DNA of 5,236 nt from Alphaproteobacteria bacterium UBA2947 (lineage in GTDB: Bacteria; Pseudomonadota; Alphaproteobacteria; Rs-D84): NCBI GenBank assembly GCA_002348925.1, contig DEBV01000003.1:73878-79113 (forward strand), read 5' to 3'. A program made the translations under genes and the position numbers. Positions 4,815-5,236 of this stretch are shown here, piece after piece. The notes beneath the pieces were generated by a model, which was not told the origin of the DNA, made no database searches, and saw nothing but the letters and a program-made list of their open reading frames with translations. Position 1 is the stretch's first letter, and each line of letters opens with the position of its first letter.

Positions 4815-5236
4815 ATGAAACAAAACAACAGATTTTTTATCGCGATGTTATCCATAATTATGGGGACTGTTTTTTCTGCATTTGACGGCGCAGATGCGGC
4901 ATCGGTGCGCACACCTGTTCGTGTAAGCAGCACTTCGGCACGTCGCCCAGCAACAGCAAACATTAAAACAACGGCAACCACAACAACTACTACAACAGAA
5001 ACTGTAACCACGGCACCACAAACAAAGGCAGAGATAATAGAAGATGTTATTTCTGATGACCCAATAGTTATAAATAAGTCATCTAACTTTGATGTTTCTG
5101 TATCTGTGGCAACAGAATCATTGGTTGAAAACAATTCGTTTGCTGAACAAATTCGCAAACAACGCGCGGCACTGGCGGCATCTGATGCAACAGGCGCAGT
5201 GGCAACGGCACAACAAACCGCCCTAAAAACCAGCAG
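4815..5236 (+). CDS. Exported Thr/Ala-rich protein, N-terminal 140 residues (truncated by window end)
   Basis: An open frame with no stop runs from the ATG to the window end, so the gene continues to the right. The N-terminus is a classic signal peptide (basic start MKQNNR, hydrophobic core FFIAMLSIIMGTVFSAF, cleavage probably after ADA or ADAA near residues 28-29). A basic, Ser/Arg/Pro-rich stretch (about 30-48) follows, then a Thr-rich tract (52-66, with seven Thr in a row). Next come an acidic segment (AEIIEDVISDDP, 72-83) and an Ala/Gln-rich, probably helical segment (FAEQIRKQRAALAASDATG, 109-127). It has no cysteine so far, unlike its partner. The close spacing to the upstream stop argues for one operon. 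The visible part looks like the flexible stalk of an envelope protein; the functional domain, if any, lies beyond the window. No family recognised. Confidence 0.82.
   Translation, partial: MKQNNRFFIAMLSIIMGTVFSAFDGADAASVRTPVRVSSTSARRPATANIKTTATTTTTTTETVTTAPQTKAEIIEDVISDDPIVINKSSNFDVSVSVATESLVENNSFAEQIRKQRAALAASDATGAVATAQQTALKTS
4968..5012 (+). repeat. Threonine-rich low-complexity tract
   Basis: Codons for residues 52-66 of the truncated exported protein include 12 threonines out of 15, encoded by a mixture of ACA, ACC, ACG and ACT. Such tracts usually act as extended spacers between a membrane or wall anchor and a folded domain. The mixed codons argue for selection on the protein rather than recent repeat expansion. 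Confidence 0.7.

Noticed and set aside
4607..5158. Minus-strand open frame of 183 codons
   Set aside because: It lies antisense to two genes that both have signal peptides, ribosome-binding sites and tight operon spacing. Its valine run is the reverse reading of the threonine-rich tract, and it has no domain or export logic of its own.
1..5236. Search for tRNA, rRNA, CRISPR arrays, transposases and insertion-sequence ends
   Set aside because: Nothing resembling any of these was seen; all longer stretches are explained by the three coding regions.

Overview
The window reads as part of the genome of an AT-rich Gram-negative bacterium. It holds three intact or window-truncated genes for exported proteins, and one of them ends in what looks like an outer-membrane beta-barrel, which requires a two-membrane envelope. 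The style (low G+C, A/T-rich intergenic DNA, a subtilase-type autotransporter fused to ankyrin repeats, and small cysteine-rich exported proteins with no recognisable family) most resembles uncultured host-associated alphaproteobacteria. That placement is an impression from composition and protein style, not a demonstrated assignment.

Layout. Positions 1-135 are AT-rich and non-coding apart from a strong leftward sigma70-type promoter (TTGACA, 17 bp, TATATT), which points at a gene beyond the left edge. From 3816 down to 136, on the minus strand, runs one large gene of 1226 codons. Its product has a signal peptide, two ankyrin repeats, a hydrophobic helix, a Ser/Gly linker, a peptidase S8 (subtilisin-like) passenger of the autotransporter type and a C-terminal beta-barrel. 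A divergent intergenic region of 132 bp (3817-3948) follows. It carries a very good extended -10 promoter for the rightward genes, a weaker -10 for the leftward gene, and a short inverted repeat between them. Rightward from 3949 is a probable two-gene operon: a 287-residue exported protein with 20 cysteines, many at exact 7-residue spacing, and, 2 nt after its stop, a second exported Thr/Ala-rich protein cut off by the window end.

Main point of interest. The S8 passenger is unmistakable by its scaffold motifs but appears catalytically dead. The Asp and His positions are substituted, the oxyanion-hole Asn is Arg, and the nucleophile Ser survives in a motif that has lost about five residues. 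It is best described as a pseudoprotease autotransporter whose passenger was probably repurposed for binding or as a structural scaffold.

How the genes may work together. All three products are predicted to leave the cytoplasm. The surface or outer-membrane protein and the Cys-rich/Thr-rich pair are divergently transcribed from one short region, so shared regulation and a common envelope role are plausible. Nothing in the sequence proves a physical interaction.
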